The position numbers and the translations under genes are program-made. DNA of 64,000 bases. Source: Dendrophyllia cribrosa (Eukaryota; Cnidaria; Anthozoa; Scleractinia; Dendrophylliidae). The notes below the pieces were generated by a model. It saw only the letters and a list, made by a program, of their open reading frames with translations. It searched no databases and had not been told where the DNA came from. This document shows positions 31,201-39,137 of the stretch, one piece after another. The stretch's first letter is position 1. Each line of letters opens with the position of its first letter. The stretch spans positions 18,995,927-19,059,926 of the forward strand of contig JAJLRJ010000011.1 in assembly GCA_024195265.1 (NCBI GenBank). Reading direction: 5' to 3'.

Positions 31201-33384
31201 AGAGGACCGCTGGTTTCCATGATGGGCGTGAAAATTACTTTAAAATTCACAAAATGGAAAAAAAAAAACAAGCTAAAATTACACCAAGTAACGTGAAGGT
31301 TTATACAATGGAATCTCACTATACCGCTGATCTGACGTTCGAACATGCCCAAGACAATAAAATTATTAATGCCGGTAGATAAATGATAAAAGTTAATCGC
31401 TCTTTACAGAAAACTTCTAGGATTTCTGAACTTTATAATATTCGCTGTCTGAAGTTCAAAGTTTTTGTGTTTGCCGTTATTTGTTTGTAGGATTATAGGC
31501 ACGAAAATGGAAACCAGGACTGCGCTACCTGGCCTTAAAGTGCAGTATTCGAGAGATGATGGCGTAACCTGGAATGACGTCACAAGCAACGTGGAGGTTG
31601 ACGGGAAGTTAAAGTTAAGGACCAGGTTTGTAAATGAACCTGGCCCGCATTTTTGACATAATGTGACCGTAACATAGATTTTAAGACAAATGGCCATCTT
31701 ATACTTGGGGCGCATTTCCCGTCTAGGACGATCTTGGGCAAGCAAAGTTATTTCGTCTGGTGATGTCGATTTTCATCTGCTGCAATATCGATTTTAATCG
31801 ATATCGAATTGTTAAATACTGATAAACTTATATAATTACTGAAAGATCGATTGTTTCAGTTTTCGCTTTTGTCCCCTCTTCATGGTTGAAAATAATAGGC
31901 CCCTCCTTAGACATCGCGCGTGATATCGCCAAATTCTTAGTCGACGAGGCCGTAGGCCGAAGCGGCTAAAATTAGGCGATATCACGCAAGCTTGAGCGCT
32001 ATAATAGTTTTATAATTCAACACATTGATAACAAAGCACAGTTTGAAGAAAAAATATCGAGGCCGGTCCGTCATTTTGCAATCTCTTGTCAAAATGCGAC
32101 ACGTGCGCGACTTTTTGTTTTGAACGTAAAAACCGTCCCCAATTTGTAGATCCACTGACCCTCCTTCTCTCGTAATTCATTTTTTCCTTTGACACGGTCT
32201 ATCAGTTGTATTGTCATGTCCTCCAAACCTCTATGTCCGTCACTGTTAAAATGTCGATAAATCAGTTCGTCTTTCCCTCTTTGATCCTCGTTTAAATTCC
32301 CATGGGCATTGACCCTGCTTTTGTGATTATTAAATCGGGTTCTAAACCTAGTCAGTATGGTAGATCCTACATACTGGACTTTGCACCTTTTACAACTGAT
32401 CAGATACACTACGTTACTAGAGAGTCGCAATGTAAATCATAATTAATCTTAAATTCTCTGCCATTTGTATAACCACAAAAGGTATTCCCTATATATATAC
32501 AGCTATTTCAATTAACGTTGTCGGATGAAAGCTCAAAGCTACAAGCCAAGATAGTTGGGAGCGACGCAAAATAAGCGTTTTCCCCGCTCGTCGCATCGCT
32601 CATTCGCGCCGTTTCTTTTCGTTTCACCGCTTCCAACTACCTGCATGCCTGGAACAGGCGCTCGGTTTACTCGTTCGCGGATCGGTCTTGACTTGTAGGC
32701 TTTGAGCTTTAAGCTTTCACCCGACAACGTTAATTGAAATAGCTGTATTTGTATATATACAATTATGTATACAATGTGCCCTCCCGGTTGTTACCATAAT
32801 GGCTTTATGGCTTCTCCTGAACTTGGGCACAGGATGTACGGTTACACATTGTTGGATTGCATTGTGGAGACACAAGAGTGCTCAAACTGCAAGCAGTGAG
32901 CGAAGCAATATGCCAATAGTGAATAATAATAATAATAATAATAATATACCTGGATTTTTGAAAAGGATACGCCCTAAGTCAGCGTTTTTGGCTGTTGCTA
33001 GTCTTTTTTTCTCTTGTTCTCGCTCCCTTTCCCTCTTCTCTCTCTTCTCTGTGATTTTCGGGCTGATCGGGGTCACAAAAACCCTTGTTTGGGATCTTAT
33101 TCTGTTCGGTTTAGCTTACTTTTTTAAATGTTTTATTCATTTACTGTCTTGTATACTGGTGTAAACCTTTTGTCGTTTTAAAAATAAGCTTGTTTATTAC
33201 AACGCAGAAATATAAGTCATTAAGCATAATTAAGCCACGAGAATGATCCCATTGAAATAAATTTTAAAGTACGTTTAAACTATATTGACTTTATTTTTAT
33301 TTTATAAAATCTTTAAGATCTGCTGATGATCAACGTGTGAGCAGGGAAGTTGAGGTGGAGCTGCCGAAAGCAGAGGGAAAATGA
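20923..33384 (+). CDS. Gene B: type II membrane-anchored chitobiase-type GH20 protein, 8 exons
   Basis: Exons 20923-21058, 23285-24613, 27341-27768, 28063-28812, 29329-29536, 30555-30807, 31491-31625 and 33318-33384 total 3306 nt, or 1101 aa. All junctions are GT-AG with matching phases. Residues 15-38 are a single hydrophobic segment after a basic N-terminus and no cleavage site is evident, so a type II anchor is likely, as in Golgi enzymes. Residues about 46-280 are a hydrophilic stem rich in Ser, Asn and Lys with several N-glycosylation sequons, absent from A and C. Then follow CHB_HEX (about 282-480), GH20b, the GH20 barrel with HFGGDEV (D777-E778) and CHB_HEX_C. The conserved WxNxWEWG loop is replaced by WSTTGVAKSL, so substrate range or activity may differ. 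It faces gene A head to head and gene C tail to tail. Confidence 0.9.
21107..21342. mobile_element. MITE with TTAA ends, gene B intron 1
   Basis: TTAAGCCTGATTTTCAC at the left and GTGAAACTGAACCAGGCTTTAA at the right are imperfect inverted repeats. Inside, CATAAGCGGA and TCCGCTTATG also mirror each other. No coding sequence. Confidence 0.75.
22261..22990. mobile_element. 730 bp non-autonomous DNA element, TTAA target site
   Basis: Flanked by TTAA on both sides (22257-22260, 22991-22994). Left end GGCCGGCACACACTAGGGGA mirrors right end CCCCTAGTGTGTGCTGGCCT. CATGTTGCGGGGACA-like words recur inside. TTAA targeting is the habit of piggyBac-type transposases, but none is encoded here. Confidence 0.8.
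22995..23085 (+). repeat. Repeat flanking the 730 bp element
   Basis: Contains GCCTCTATTAAGCGGTCAG and its near mirror, GACCGCTTAATAGAGGTTTG. The 22217-22256 sequence on the other side of the MITE may be its other part, so the MITE may have landed inside an older repeat. Confidence 0.5.
23285..24613 (+). CDS. Gene B exon 2: stem region and CHB_HEX domain
   Basis: Residues 46-488. The first 235 or so are the low-similarity stem, with sequons such as NTSE, NSTI, NSSV and NITE. From residue 282 the CHB_HEX domain aligns to A and C (LWSMYVCITT, HLNGCSYKVEP, GPRWYIAAEGF). Acceptor cgttag/AAAAC, donor GCAG/gtaaag. Confidence 0.92.
25110..25510. repeat. G-run-rich element, gene B intron 2
   Basis: Starts TTCTATAAAGCCCCC and ends GGGGCTTTATAGACGG as inverted ends. 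In between are repeated GGGCTTAATAGAGAGG-like units and a G run of more than 30 at 25178-25212. It could form G-quadruplexes. Confidence 0.7.
26037..26260. mobile_element. MITE, about 48 bp terminal inverted repeats
   Basis: AGGTGATGTTACACGGAACG at the left mirrors CGTGCCGTGTAACATCACCT at the right. The inverted repeat continues through GATTCGCAACGA and TTTTTAGCGCAACA. It directly abuts the next MITE. Confidence 0.85.
26261..26647. mobile_element. MITE with TTAAAGGGACACTGTCCC ends
   Basis: TTAAAGGGACACTGTCCC at 26261 and GGGACAGTGTCCCTTTAA at 26630-26647. No coding sequence. A similar TTAA-bounded design is seen at 21107, 39542, 40000, 41188 and 48237. Confidence 0.85.
27034..27310. mobile_element. 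MITE with poly(G)/poly(C) inner ends, next to gene B exon 3
   Basis: GGGACGGACCATTATTTTTT, then GACA and a G run at the left; the right end is a C run, then GTCAAAAAAATAATGGTCCG and TCCC. The element ends 30 bp before the exon 3 acceptor and contains diverged GTTTGCAnnn repeats inside. Confidence 0.85.
27341..27768 (+). CDS. Gene B exon 3: GH20b and barrel start
   Basis: Residues 489-631: GVFYGVQTLLAL, YRGLMVDVARNFRPK and MNKLHFHLTDNEGWR. Acceptor cttccag/GTAATC, donor TTCG/gtaaga, ending in phase 0. A poly(C)-ended MITE stops only 30 bp before the acceptor. Confidence 0.93.
27842..27882. repeat. Poly(C) tract after GGACCATTCAGCG
   Basis: About 22 C preceded by AAGGACCATTCAGCG, resembling a solitary end of the G-run MITE family seen at 33820 and 38090. 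Confidence 0.6.
28063..28812 (+). CDS. Gene B exon 4: catalytic barrel
   Basis: Residues 632-881: VGSRRCHDL, LGSGPDTSTAGTGYYS, VIPEFDFPGHSHAAI, IYHFGGDEVPGGAW (D777-E778) and LAGWGDFLF, then the divergent FSWSTTGVAKSLRE. Exactly 250 codons, phase 0 at both ends. Gene A divides the same stretch into three exons. Confidence 0.94.
29329..29536 (+). CDS. Gene B exon 5: late barrel block
   Basis: Residues 882-950: YIYLDHPYEPHSEERGKYW and RKIFGFMPDDLYKN. Acceptor ctgcag/GTTGTG, donor GTGG/gtaaga, ending in phase 1. Confidence 0.93.
29711..30275. mobile_element. Palindromic element with tRNA-like arms, gene B intron 5
   Basis: A large inverted repeat whose outer arms begin AAGGAATCAGAGAATTAACT and mirror each other. 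Each arm contains a tRNA-like block: 30072-30145 on plus and 29846-29924 on minus. In the right arm GGCCTCG pairs with CGAGGTC, box A-like TGGCTCAAGCGG and box B-like GGTTCGAATCC are present, and a T-stem GTGGG/CCCAC forms. The anticodon arm is imperfect, so it reads as a tRNA-derived SINE pair or palindromic MITE and not as a working tRNA gene. Confidence 0.75.
30072..30145 (+). repeat. tRNA-like sequence (right arm)
   Basis: Acceptor-like 7 bp ends, a D-arm-like segment, and a T-arm with TTCGAAT loop are visible. The anticodon loop appears to have 8 nt (AGATCTAA) between CGGA and TCCG, so it is probably non-functional as a tRNA, although the Pol III promoter boxes look intact. Confidence 0.6.
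30555..30807 (+). CDS. Gene B exon 6: end of the barrel
   Basis: Residues 951-1034: AIWSETLRT, LFPRLLALAERAWHKA and ELSRLDKMGVPYRVP. 253 nt as in gene A. Acceptor ctttag/GTGTTG, donor CAAG/gtaaat, phase 2. Confidence 0.94.
31491..31625 (+). CDS. Gene B exon 7: CHB_HEX_C
   Basis: Residues 1035-1079: LPGLKVQYSRDDGVTWNDV and KLKLRTR. Donor ACCAG/gtttgt. Reading through would meet a stop 30 nt later, but the paralogues support splicing here. Confidence 0.88.
31910..32440 (-). mobile_element. Penelope-like GIY-YIG fragment, minus strand, gene B intron 7
   Basis: The minus frame 32430-32089 reads VVYLISCKRCKVQYVGSTIL, then TRFRTRFNNHKSR, a GIY-YIG endonuclease domain of a different Penelope-like subfamily from the copy at 1076. 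It is truncated at both sides. The tail region 31918-31985 holds inverted words around GTGATATCGCC. It is oriented against gene B. Confidence 0.75.
32498..32747. mobile_element. MITE in gene B intron 7
   Basis: TACAGCTATTTCAATTAACG and CGTTAATTGAAATAGCTGTA form the ends. The inverted repeat continues with TTGTCGG and GCTTTGAGC words. TATATATA-like sequence lies on both sides, a possible target duplication. Confidence 0.85.
33318..33384 (+). CDS. Gene B exon 8: C-terminus
   Basis: Acceptor ctttaag/ATCTGC completes Arg and gives SADDQRVSREVEVELPKAE, then GK and TGA. The SADxxRxSR pattern is the expected family end and matches the gene C terminal exon (SADGSRYSR). Confidence 0.88.
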
Positions 33385-33815
33385 TCATGCAAAAGAGAAT
33401 GAGCAAGAACTTCGGACCAAACTCGAGAAAACGATTTAAAATCTGAGGTCGTGGATCAACGGTCAGAGCAAAATGATCCTGTATTTAAAGCACAGACAGA
33501 GGACGACAGGGAAGCTAAAGAAGTGGAAAGCAAAACTATAAAACAAGAAGGGGTCAAAGACGAGCTTCAGGGAATAATTAAACCCAATGAAGTGGATTAA
33601 AAATCTAGGGGCAAGGGTAAAATGTCAGAGCGAGAAGAACAGTCAGAGAAAAACAGGGAAGCAGAGGAAGACGAGGAAGAAGAACCGAAAGCCGCAACTA
33701 AACCCTGAAAACTATCAAATCAAAGTTATTCTATCACGGCAGAATAGACGGAGAAAGGAAGAAATCGGAAACAGAAAACACATTAAGCAAACCCGAGAGC
33801 GAAAGAATTTCATCT
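33385..33815 (+). other. 3' flank of gene B with Glu/Lys-coding character
   Basis: Downstream of the stop, one frame at a time reads strongly acidic/basic peptide (NDHAKENEQELRTKLEKTI; later EDDREAKEVESKTIKQEGVK), each closed by stops and shifted between frames. It could be a 3' UTR with a decayed charged tail, or chance purine-rich sequence. Confidence 0.35.
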
Positions 33816-33852
33816 CACTTAGGGACCGTTCATTTTTTATGAGGTGTGTGTG

Positions 33853-33883
<31 letters not shown>

Positions 33884-33960
33884 TGGTGGGATTTGGGGGG
33901 GGGGGGGCATGCGAAAAAATGGCTTTAAAGGGGGGGGGGGGCTGTCCCAAAAATATGCAG
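33815..33960 (+). repeat. G-run repeat element
   Basis: AGGGACCGTTCATTTTTTAT, then GAGGTGTG, a long G run, GGCTGGTGGGATTTG and two more G runs. An inverted relative lies at 37930-38125. Confidence 0.75.
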
Positions 33961-34212
33961 AGGATTGAAGAGAAAATCTCTTGCTTTATTCACAAAATAT
34001 AAACATCTGTTAAATGGTAAAACAGTTCCAAACTAACAAGAAAACATGTTGCCAACGTTTGTGTAGAAGAACTCAATTTAAATAACAGTGCTTTAACTGT
34101 AACTGACTTTAACTCGTAAAATGTGATTTTTTTTTTGCGTATATCTGAGTCAGTTTGTTGCTATTATTAAAAGTAATAGATAAAACTACCACAAAAATTT
34201 GATGCTATACAA

Positions 34213-34615
34213 TACTTTTAAAGGGGCAATGTCACCTATTTTTAGCATCACTTTGAAAGGTCATAAAATATATTTATATCGATGGAAACCTACAATTATA
34301 ATGCTCCAAACTTGTTATCAATTTATTGTTATAAATAAGTGCATTGAAACTATAAATTAGTGTTTTTGGTTGCAGATGGCTCGGATGGAAATGGATTGCA
34401 ACTTGTAAAAATTGGCCAATTTGTTCAAGTTCTGAGCTGTGAGTCTTGGAAAAATCGCTTAAATCTGGTTGTGCTTCAATTTAACCAAGGAATCAGTGTT
34501 ATTTTGTTTTCAATGCTCTAAGAGCATTCGTGTAATACCAAAGGCACAAGGCAATCGTTTAGTACTAACTGGAGCAAAAAAGACCAAAATCGCTGTGACA
34601 TTACCCCTTTTAGTA
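34213..34615. mobile_element. MITE with 8 bp target duplication
   Basis: AAAGGGGCAATGTCACC at the left and GTGACATTACCCCTTTTAG at the right are inverted ends. TACAATAC occurs on both sides (34207-34214 and 34613-34620), consistent with the 8 bp duplication typical of hAT-type transposition. A relative lies at 55344-55737. Confidence 0.75.
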
Positions 34616-34616
34616 C

Positions 34617-35795
34617 AATACCTCATTATAAAAAGCTGACTAACGAAGTTCAATGGCATTCACTACTTGCCCTATTTGAAGAATTACTAGAAGGGAACGC
34701 TGTAGACAGTCTACTTCAGCCTATAGCCAAACTACAAACCACGTATCTTAAAGATACAACAGACCTTATCAACCATTTTAGAGAAGACGAAAGTCCAAGA
34801 AAACACCATCCTTGAATCAATGGATTTGACTAGTTTACTGGTCTGTATACAAACAAACCGCAGGAGGAAGGCATTACCCCGGGGCATTACCACCGTATGC
34901 AAAGCATACGAAAATTTTCATAGAAACAGACCTCCTATCCCAACCTATTTCCTCAAAGAAATGCTAAGATTTATCCTACAGGAGAATTCGTTTCAGTTTA
35001 ATGGAGAGAATTATCTCCAAACACATGGTACGGCTATGGGAACGAAAATGGCAGTGGCTTTTGCCAGCATTTTCATGGCAGCAGTTGAGACCGAATAAAC
35101 ACCAGGGGTCAAATAATAAAACTTTTACAAGTGTAATTTACAAGCGTAGCCATTGTTTCAGAGGTTGAAAACAATAGCTACACTTGTAAATTACAAATGT
35201 AAAAGTTTTATTAAATCGACCCCTGCATAGAGGAAATAAATGGGTTCATTTAACAGGCTAAGAGATATCACCAAACCATTAAATTTACGGCTGAAATATC
35301 AGAGAAAGAAACTATTTTTTGGATACATGCGTCTACAAAGGTGATAGATTTAAAGAAACGTCTATCCTCGACCTCGACGTACGCGCCCATTACAATCCGA
35401 CAGAAATATTTCAGTACACACATTTCTCTTCCTGCCACCCACCGGGGGTCAGTAAAGGCTTCATAAAAGGCGAGGCACTTAGGCTGCTTCGGAACTAACT
35501 TTTCAAAAATAACGTTTGAATAGAATATAAGAAAATTCAAATCACTCCTACATTAATTTGAGAGGGTATCCAGATACTCTGGTACATAAAGTACTGTCCT
35601 CTCTGAAATGAAATTCGAAGAGAGAAAGTCGGCCCTACAACAGAAGGAAAAAGGGTACAAGAAAATTCTACCTTTTGTCACACAATATCACCCAGCGGTG
35701 TCCAATTTAAAAAAAATCCTTATGGATAAATGGCATTTAATACAGAACCAACCGTTGCTGAGGGAGTTATATAAAGAGCCTCCCATTATCTCCTA
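34617..35795 (+). pseudogene. Penelope-like element, decayed reverse transcriptase
   Basis: Pieces in shifting frames read in the family order: IPHYKKLTNEVQWHSLLAL; EEGITTVCKAYENF; NYLQTHGTAMGTKMAVAFA (RT motif region); then from about 35228 IKFTAEISEKETIFLDTCVY, HFSSCHPPGVSKGFIKGEAL and FVTQYHPAVSNLKKILMDKW, ending EPPIIS. Several stops and frameshifts make it inactive. A hairpin element interrupts it at 35104-35224, and its continuation (YKRGKSLKDILVKAKL) appears only at 37492, after a 1.7 kb insertion. Confidence 0.85.
35104..35224. mobile_element. 121 bp hairpin MITE inside the Penelope-like element
   Basis: AGGGGTCAAATAATAAAACT and its mirror around AAAGTTTTATTAAATCGACC delimit it; the arms continue through TTGTAAATTACA-like blocks. 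It separates RT coding blocks that are adjacent in the family. Confidence 0.85.
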
Positions 35796-35804
35796 ATATA
35801 TATA

Positions 35805-36440
35805 GATAGGCTGAGTCTAACAGCGTCGCACTCTGAACAAGCTTAACTAAGGTGAAACTTAACTAAGATAAAAGGTCGGAAGCACAAGAATTAAGATTGA
35901 CAAACGGGCTATTTTTCAATTTTAGCAATTCTCAAAAACAGTATTACGCGACCGTCTGCACAGTACATTTACACCGTACTAAAGTTCACAAAAACAACTT
36001 TTCTCCGTCTAGAATAACTAGTACGACTACTTTCCGAATAAAATACACTTGTTGCTTGTCAAAAATTGCCCGAGAAACTGATTTGGAAATCAAAATTGCA
36101 AAAATACACAAACATATTTGCATAAGGCGACGCGAATGAAAATAGAACTAATATATATTAATAGATAGGCTGAGCCTAACAGCGTCACTCTGTGAACAAG
36201 GTTAACTAAGGTGAAACTTAACTAAGGTAAAAGGTCGGAAGCACAAGAATTAAGATTGACGAAGGCTATTTTTCAATTTTAGCAATTCTCAAAAACAGTA
36301 TTACGCGACCGTCTGCACAGTACATTTAGACCGTACAAACGTTCACAAAAACAACTTTTTCTCCGTCTAGAATAACTAGAAAATCAAAATTGCAAAAATA
36401 CAAACATATTTGCATAAGGCGATACGAGTGAAGATAGAAC
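35805..36440 (+). repeat. Direct repeat, period 359 bp
   Basis: Two copies share GATAGGCTGAG, AAAGGTCGGAAGCACAAGAA, TATTACGCGACCGTCTGCAC and CATATTTGCATAAGGCGA. Copy 2 is shortened by an internal deletion after CTAGAATAACTAG. Confidence 0.9.
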
Positions 36441-37074
36441 TGTACTATAAAATCCAAGTCTTGTTTTGTTTACATAAAACTAATCGCGTTTCAATCTATG
36501 TAATGAATGAACAAACACATAAAAATGGACAACACAATCTTCTTTCGAAAAAATTTATTCAAATCTCCATTAGTTTATGTTTAAAAGCAAAACGCGTACC
36601 ATTTATAGCTCATCGAGTTCGAGCTTCCTTGGATGAAATTCAAGAAATCGATACAACTGAATTTAAGCACGTTTTAAAATCAATTCTCCAAAACTAACAA
36701 TAACACAAAGAAAGGCAATCACAGATTGATATCAACATAAATTCCCATCGAAAAATGTAATATGTTTTACCTTTGAGTCCCTCGCTTGCTTGTTAATTCT
36801 TTAAATCTCCGCTTCTTTGAAATCCGTAATAAAAACAAACATCTCCCTCATTGAAAAACGTATGAAGTTCCTCGAAGCTACATTTTATCCCAGAAAGCTC
36901 TTCTTTTTCCACTAAAGCGGCTTCTAAGTATCCCTGTCTTGAGTAGCAAACCGCGAAAAAAATGCACGGAAATAACGACTTTACTTCTCCGCTAAACACT
37001 GACCAGCAAAAGATCCGGTATATACTTCATGGTAACACACCATATACGGATCCTATCATATAGGGATCCTAAAA

Positions 37075-37168
37075 ACTCATTTTAAAATGGTTAGCTTTTA
37101 TTTACTGTTATGGGTAGTGATATCCATAACAGTAAATAAAAGCTAACCATTTTAAAATAAGTTTTTAG
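37075..37168. repeat. Palindrome within the 1.7 kb insertion
   Basis: TTTTAAAATGGTTAGCTTTT and its exact mirror around GGGTAGTGATAT. Confidence 0.9.
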
Positions 37169-37486
37169 CCCTAAATAAGTGCCGGATTCTTTAATGTGCA
37201 TAAATTAAAACCCACCATGAAGTATATCCCAAAGATCCACACTATAAGAGGTTACCGAGCTGACGGCTGTGTAGCCGCGCGAAAAACAAAGCCTCAAAGA
37301 TCCGGCGGATGTTGTGTGGCGTCATACGCGCATGTTTTGCGACGTCATACGCGCCCGCGAGCTAGCCCAACGCGTACGGCGGGCGGCGGCGGCGGCGGGC
37401 ACATAACGCGCCCGCGAAACATTCTGCTAGCCATGACCATAAAAAATAACGCGCATAGGTTCTATGAGTATGGGGCTTCGCAGCGA

Positions 37487-37546
37487 GTGCTCCGCTATAA
37501 AAGGGGTAAATCGCTTAAAGACATACTCGTTAAAGCGAAACTCTAA
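37487..37546 (+). pseudogene. Penelope-like element, detached 3' coding block
   Basis: YKRGKSLKDILVKAKL and stop: the block that directly follows PPIIS in intact family members. It defines the right border of the 1.7 kb insertion to within a few bases. Confidence 0.8.
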
Positions 37547-37900
37547 AGGCGATAATATCACATTGGCGAACAGCGGGAGTCGTGCAGCCCTGTCACTACT
37601 TTGTAACCATCGCTACAGACGAGGGAGAAGCTGACGAGAGGCCTGCCACAACACGCTCAGGACGAGCCACTACTAGAAGATCCGGAATTGACTTTTCATT
37701 CTTTTAATTTGTAAAAGAACAGCTTTCTATGAGCAGCTTATGAGTAATAAGCTCCTGTTTCTATGCATTTGTAAATATTCATCTCATAACAAGCACATTT
37801 AAAAAAATATTTAATTGTAATCATGTTCATTGGCAGTTAAAAAAAGTAACAGTTAAAAATGATAGCAAGATAACGCTATAAACGTACCTGTTTTTAAAAA
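37547..37900. other. Spacer
   Basis: No supported gene or clear repeat seen. Confidence 0.4.
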
Positions 37901-37929
37901 ACACCAGCCGTATGTTTTTTTTGGTGGGT

Positions 37930-38125
37930 GGGGTGGGATCATCCAAAAAAAGTTACCCTTATGAGGAGGGGGGGGGGGGGGGGGGGGGAGTCATGTGAAA
38001 AAACTGGAAAGCTGAGAGGGGAAGGGGGTCTTTCAATTTCCAAATAATACTCCTTCAAATCCCACCAGCCCCCCCCCCCCCCCCCCCCCCCCCACCTCAT
38101 AAAAACTGAACGGTTCCTTAAACTC
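37930..38125 (-). repeat. G-run repeat element, inverted relative of 33815-33960
   Basis: Read on the minus strand: GGAACCGTTCAGTTTTTATG, then AGGTGGGG, a long G run, GGCTGGTGGGATTTG. A second G run on the plus strand lies at 37968-37988. Confidence 0.75.
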
Positions 38126-38995
38126 AATTAATTCCTCGAGAACCATCACAGCTAGCGACAAAGGAAGATGAACAGAATAACGAAGAAAAGAAAATCTATC
38201 GAAGCTAATGGAGATCAAACAAAAAAAGCAAGGCATATCCTTTATATTTAAACCGAAATGAGGACTAAAGTCATTCTTTACTCGAGTGTTATTTTAAACA
38301 TCTTTATTCTAATTCATGATGGCCGCTACGGCAATAGGGCAGACAGCGAACACTTCTCATTAGTTTGTTCAGTAATAATGTTTGACGACTTTAATAGTTA
38401 GGGTGATATCAATCGATTTAATGACTCGCCAGATCACGCTGCCAGTAGTCAAGGAAATTCTCGTGTATTCTAATTCACATGTTTTGCACAGTCACCACCT
38501 AGCACATCTAGTAAATCGTAATTATATCCAATTTAACAACTAGTGTGCGTTTCTCAAAACTCCGAAAACTTTTCGGGCCCGAAAAGTTACGTTATGTGCA
38601 GAATGTTTACCAACAAAGTTGAAAGCTAAGCAATAAAATCCGAAAAAAGACAAAAAACGCTGAAAAACGCTGACTTCATTGGTACTCGATAGAAACTGGA
38701 TTTTAAAATTAGCCCTCTAGCCCGAAAAGTCTGCAGGAGCTTGAGAAACGAACGCATGGGCTGTAAGCGTTAAATCCACTGGCCTTGAAGTTTTCCGCAA
38801 CAAAAATTCAGAGTAAGCCCTTTAACGGTTACAACAATGACAACAACAACATGCGGCCGTGACGCATGAAGGGTTAGTGCAGGGTGAAAATGGGCCTTTT
38901 AAAAAACTACGTTACAAAAATTATATCAAATGGTTAACTTATTCGAAGTTGTGTTTGCTAAATCAGTGACATGTAGAGAAGACTGTAGCAAAAAA
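38126..38995. other. 3' flank of gene C
   Basis: AT-rich, no supported gene. A TTTATT (AATAAA on minus) near 38306 could serve gene C as a poly(A) signal. Confidence 0.35.
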
Positions 38996-39137
38996 TTATC
39001 GCCACATAAAAATGATTAAGGCAAAAGCGAAGAGAAAGACAATCTTTGAAGTCATCAGGTAAGTTGAGGAGCCGCTGGGAGAAATGTCTGGCACCTCCAT
39101 CTCGACGAGCCTGCTGTAACGAGAGCCATCCGCTGAC
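38996..39137 (-). CDS. Gene C exon 9: C-terminus with hydrophobic tail
   Basis: Acceptor ttttgcag/GTCAGC completes Arg845. SADGSRYSRLVEMEVPDI is followed by SPSGSSTY, LMTSK and the hydrophobic run 877-890, then Arg and TAA. The tail has no counterpart in genes A and B. Confidence 0.9.

Larger units (their letters stand above)
35796..37486. mobile_element. 1.7 kb insertion of unknown type
   Basis: Splits the Penelope-like frame between EPPIIS (ending 35795) and YKRGKS (37492). It begins TAATATATATAGATAGG. It contains two direct copies of a roughly 300 bp module starting GATAGGCTGAG at 35805 and 36164, the second lacking about 50 bp, and a palindrome at 37075-37168. A GC-rich part at 37250-37430 ends it. 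No transposase or RT frame is recognisable. Confidence 0.7.

Noticed and set aside
35805..36440. LTR pair or CRISPR-like array
   Set aside because: Only two direct copies 359 bp apart, no LTR ends, no regular short spacers.
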